Source: Phycicoccus sp. HDW14 (GTDB taxonomy: Bacteria; Actinomycetota; Actinomycetes; Actinomycetales; Dermatophilaceae). Taken from it: 64,000 nucleotides of DNA. The stretch is taken from positions 2,976,001 through 3,040,000 of the forward strand of contig NZ_CP049935.1 in assembly GCF_011383005.1 (NCBI RefSeq), read 5' to 3'. The notes beneath the pieces were generated by a model. The model saw nothing but the letters and a program-made list of their open reading frames with translations. It was not told the origin of the DNA and did not search any database. The translations under genes and the position numbers were made by a program. Positions 63,141 to 64,000 of this stretch are shown in pieces. Numbering within the stretch: position 1 is the first letter of the stretch; every line of letters begins with the position of its first letter.

Positions 63141-64000
63141 TCAGAGCCTGAAGCTGGAGAGCTCGTCACGATCGTCCGGCTCCGTCCGGACCGGTTGAGC
63201 ACCAACGGCGTTGAGGGTAACCGTCGTCCCGTCACTGGATCCACCCAGTCCGGACGCGCCCAGGCTCGCAGCCGCGTCCTCGGTGTTCTCGGCAAGCGGT
63301 TCGAGGTCCGGGTCGCTTTCGGCCGTGAGGGTACTGCTGGCGACGAGTTCGTCCCAGGACAAGTGGGGGTTCTGCTCGAGGATCGCCAGCAGGTCCAGGA
63401 AGCCCTTGATGGTGTTGCGCGGGGTGCGGAAGTACGCGTCCCCGACGCGGCTGGCGCAGTGCTCCATGTACGAGCGCAGTCCGTGGTCAGGCACGAGGTA
63501 CTGCCCTGGGTCTCCGCTGGCTTGGACGTGCCGCAGCTTCGCCAAGAGCAGGTAGAAGTCCTCTGGGCTCAGGTTCGCCAGCCGCAGAACGGGGCCGGAG
63601 TAGTCGACCATCCCGGCGCGCGCAAACGTGTTCTCGGCCAGCCTCGACTGCAGCGCGGCATACGAGTACAACCCGCGGCGGGTGTCCATCAGGAAGTCAG
63701 GGGTCCCGCCGAAGACGAACCCGAGTCCCTGCGCTGTCCCTTGGAGGCTGTCATTGAGGATGCGCAGGATCTGCTCGTAGTTCGCGTTCCTGGCTTGCGT
63801 GTTGGCCAGCTTGTACAGGTTGACCATCTCGTCGAGGCACACGAGGAGACCGTCGAAACCCGCCAGTCGCACGAACCGGGACATGAGCTTGAGCTGGTCG
63901 TAGAAGTTGGCGTCGTCGATGATGGTCCGCACCCCGAGAGCGGCGCGGGCGTCAGTGCGGGTGGCGAACTCGCCACGAAGCCAACGGACGGCATCCAGCT
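63141..64000 (-). CDS. BrxD/DUF2791-type ATP-binding protein, SngB-like (5' end outside window)
   Basis: The C-terminal 286 residues of a P-loop ATPase of the BREX BrxD/DUF2791 family. WLRGEFATRTDARAALGVRTIIDDANFYDQLKLMSRFVRLAGFDGLLVCLDEMVNLYKLANTQARNANYEQILRILND contains the Walker B-like LVCLDEMVN. GFVFGGTPDFLMDTRRGLYSYAALQSRLAENTF and DAYFRTPRNTIKGFLDLLAILEQNP follow. The Walker A lies beyond base 64000. BrxD-like ATPase plus a large helicase is the core shared by BREX type 2 and, as I recall, Shango (TerB protein, ATPase, helicase); the next gene outside the window would decide. Confidence 0.88.
   Translation of the reverse strand, partial: LDAVRWLRGEFATRTDARAALGVRTIIDDANFYDQLKLMSRFVRLAGFDGLLVCLDEMVNLYKLANTQARNANYEQILRILNDSLQGTAQGLGFVFGGTPDFLMDTRRGLYSYAALQSRLAENTFARAGMVDYSGPVLRLANLSPEDFYLLLAKLRHVQASGDPGQYLVPDHGLRSYMEHCASRVGDAYFRTPRNTIKGFLDLLAILEQNPHLSWDELVASSTLTAESDPDLEPLAENTEDAAASLGASGLGGSSDGTTVTLNAVGAQPVRTEPDDRDELSSFRL

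Overview
The window is very GC-rich (roughly 70-75 percent by eye), densely coded, and full of ATGA/GTGA overlaps and GTG starts. It also carries an F420-dependent glucose-6-phosphate dehydrogenase, a DUF3073 protein, a FolP2-GpgS pair as in mycobacteria, a single-chain PntA and an RslA-like anti-sigma factor. Together these point to a chromosomal segment of an actinobacterium. Something near Intrasporangiaceae/Micrococcales is my best guess, but the sequence alone does not fix the genus.

Layout. 1-10.6 kb: CoA transferase (cut by the window edge) and fgd, a DUF1345 membrane protein, a branched-chain amino acid dehydrogenase, DUF3073, an NCS1 permease with a cysteine hydrolase, a secreted endonuclease I, purM, and a PadR/HAAS pair. 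10.6-22.7 kb: pntAB, a membrane-anchored acidic protein, an acyl-CoA ligase, a secreted M14 carboxypeptidase, a PLP decarboxylase/lyase with an MFS carrier, and one hypothetical gene. 22.7-24.1 kb: an intact IS481-family element sitting in the loop of a dispersed 54-bp palindrome. 24.1-41.5 kb: PQQ sugar dehydrogenase lipoprotein, ATL-like protein, alanine-type aminotransferase, paired fluC genes, a subtilase, an ArsR-SRPBCC-VOC operon, a DoxX-gpgS-folP2 operon, assorted small enzymes, and an acyl-ACP desaturase.

41.5-50.3 kb is the most interesting part. A six-gene translationally coupled operon (MDR dehydrogenase, 6-carboxytetrahydropterin synthase-like protein, GT4 glycosyltransferase, UPF0104 flippase-like protein, RibD-type reductase, GTP cyclohydrolase II) diverges from a fused CDP-alcohol phosphatidyltransferase/sulfatase-like membrane protein. 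Next to it lie a small membrane gene, an ECF sigma factor and a zinc anti-sigma factor. Four sites reading TGAACC-N16-CGTG(TC or GT) lie in front of these units, including the sigma operon itself. This suggests an autoregulated ECF regulon linking pterin/flavin-type chemistry to envelope glycolipid or polymer assembly.

50.3-56.4 kb: YdeI-like protein, two divergent LysR remnants, a split tRNA-Arg 3' half that looks like an integration scar, a COG4705-like membrane protein with a two-component system, and a PAP2 phosphatase. 56.4-64 kb: a lower-GC island. An IS3 element has cut off a KAP-type NTPase. A divergent HEPN-like hypothetical follows, then a helicase-exonuclease plus a BrxD/DUF2791 ATPase that resemble Shango or BREX-2 defence components and run off the window.

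A caution on sequence quality: about sixteen otherwise good genes are split by what is in every case a single missing base, nearly always in a C/G run of 2-5, and one has an in-frame stop. I treat these as probable consensus errors and annotate each gene across its break.
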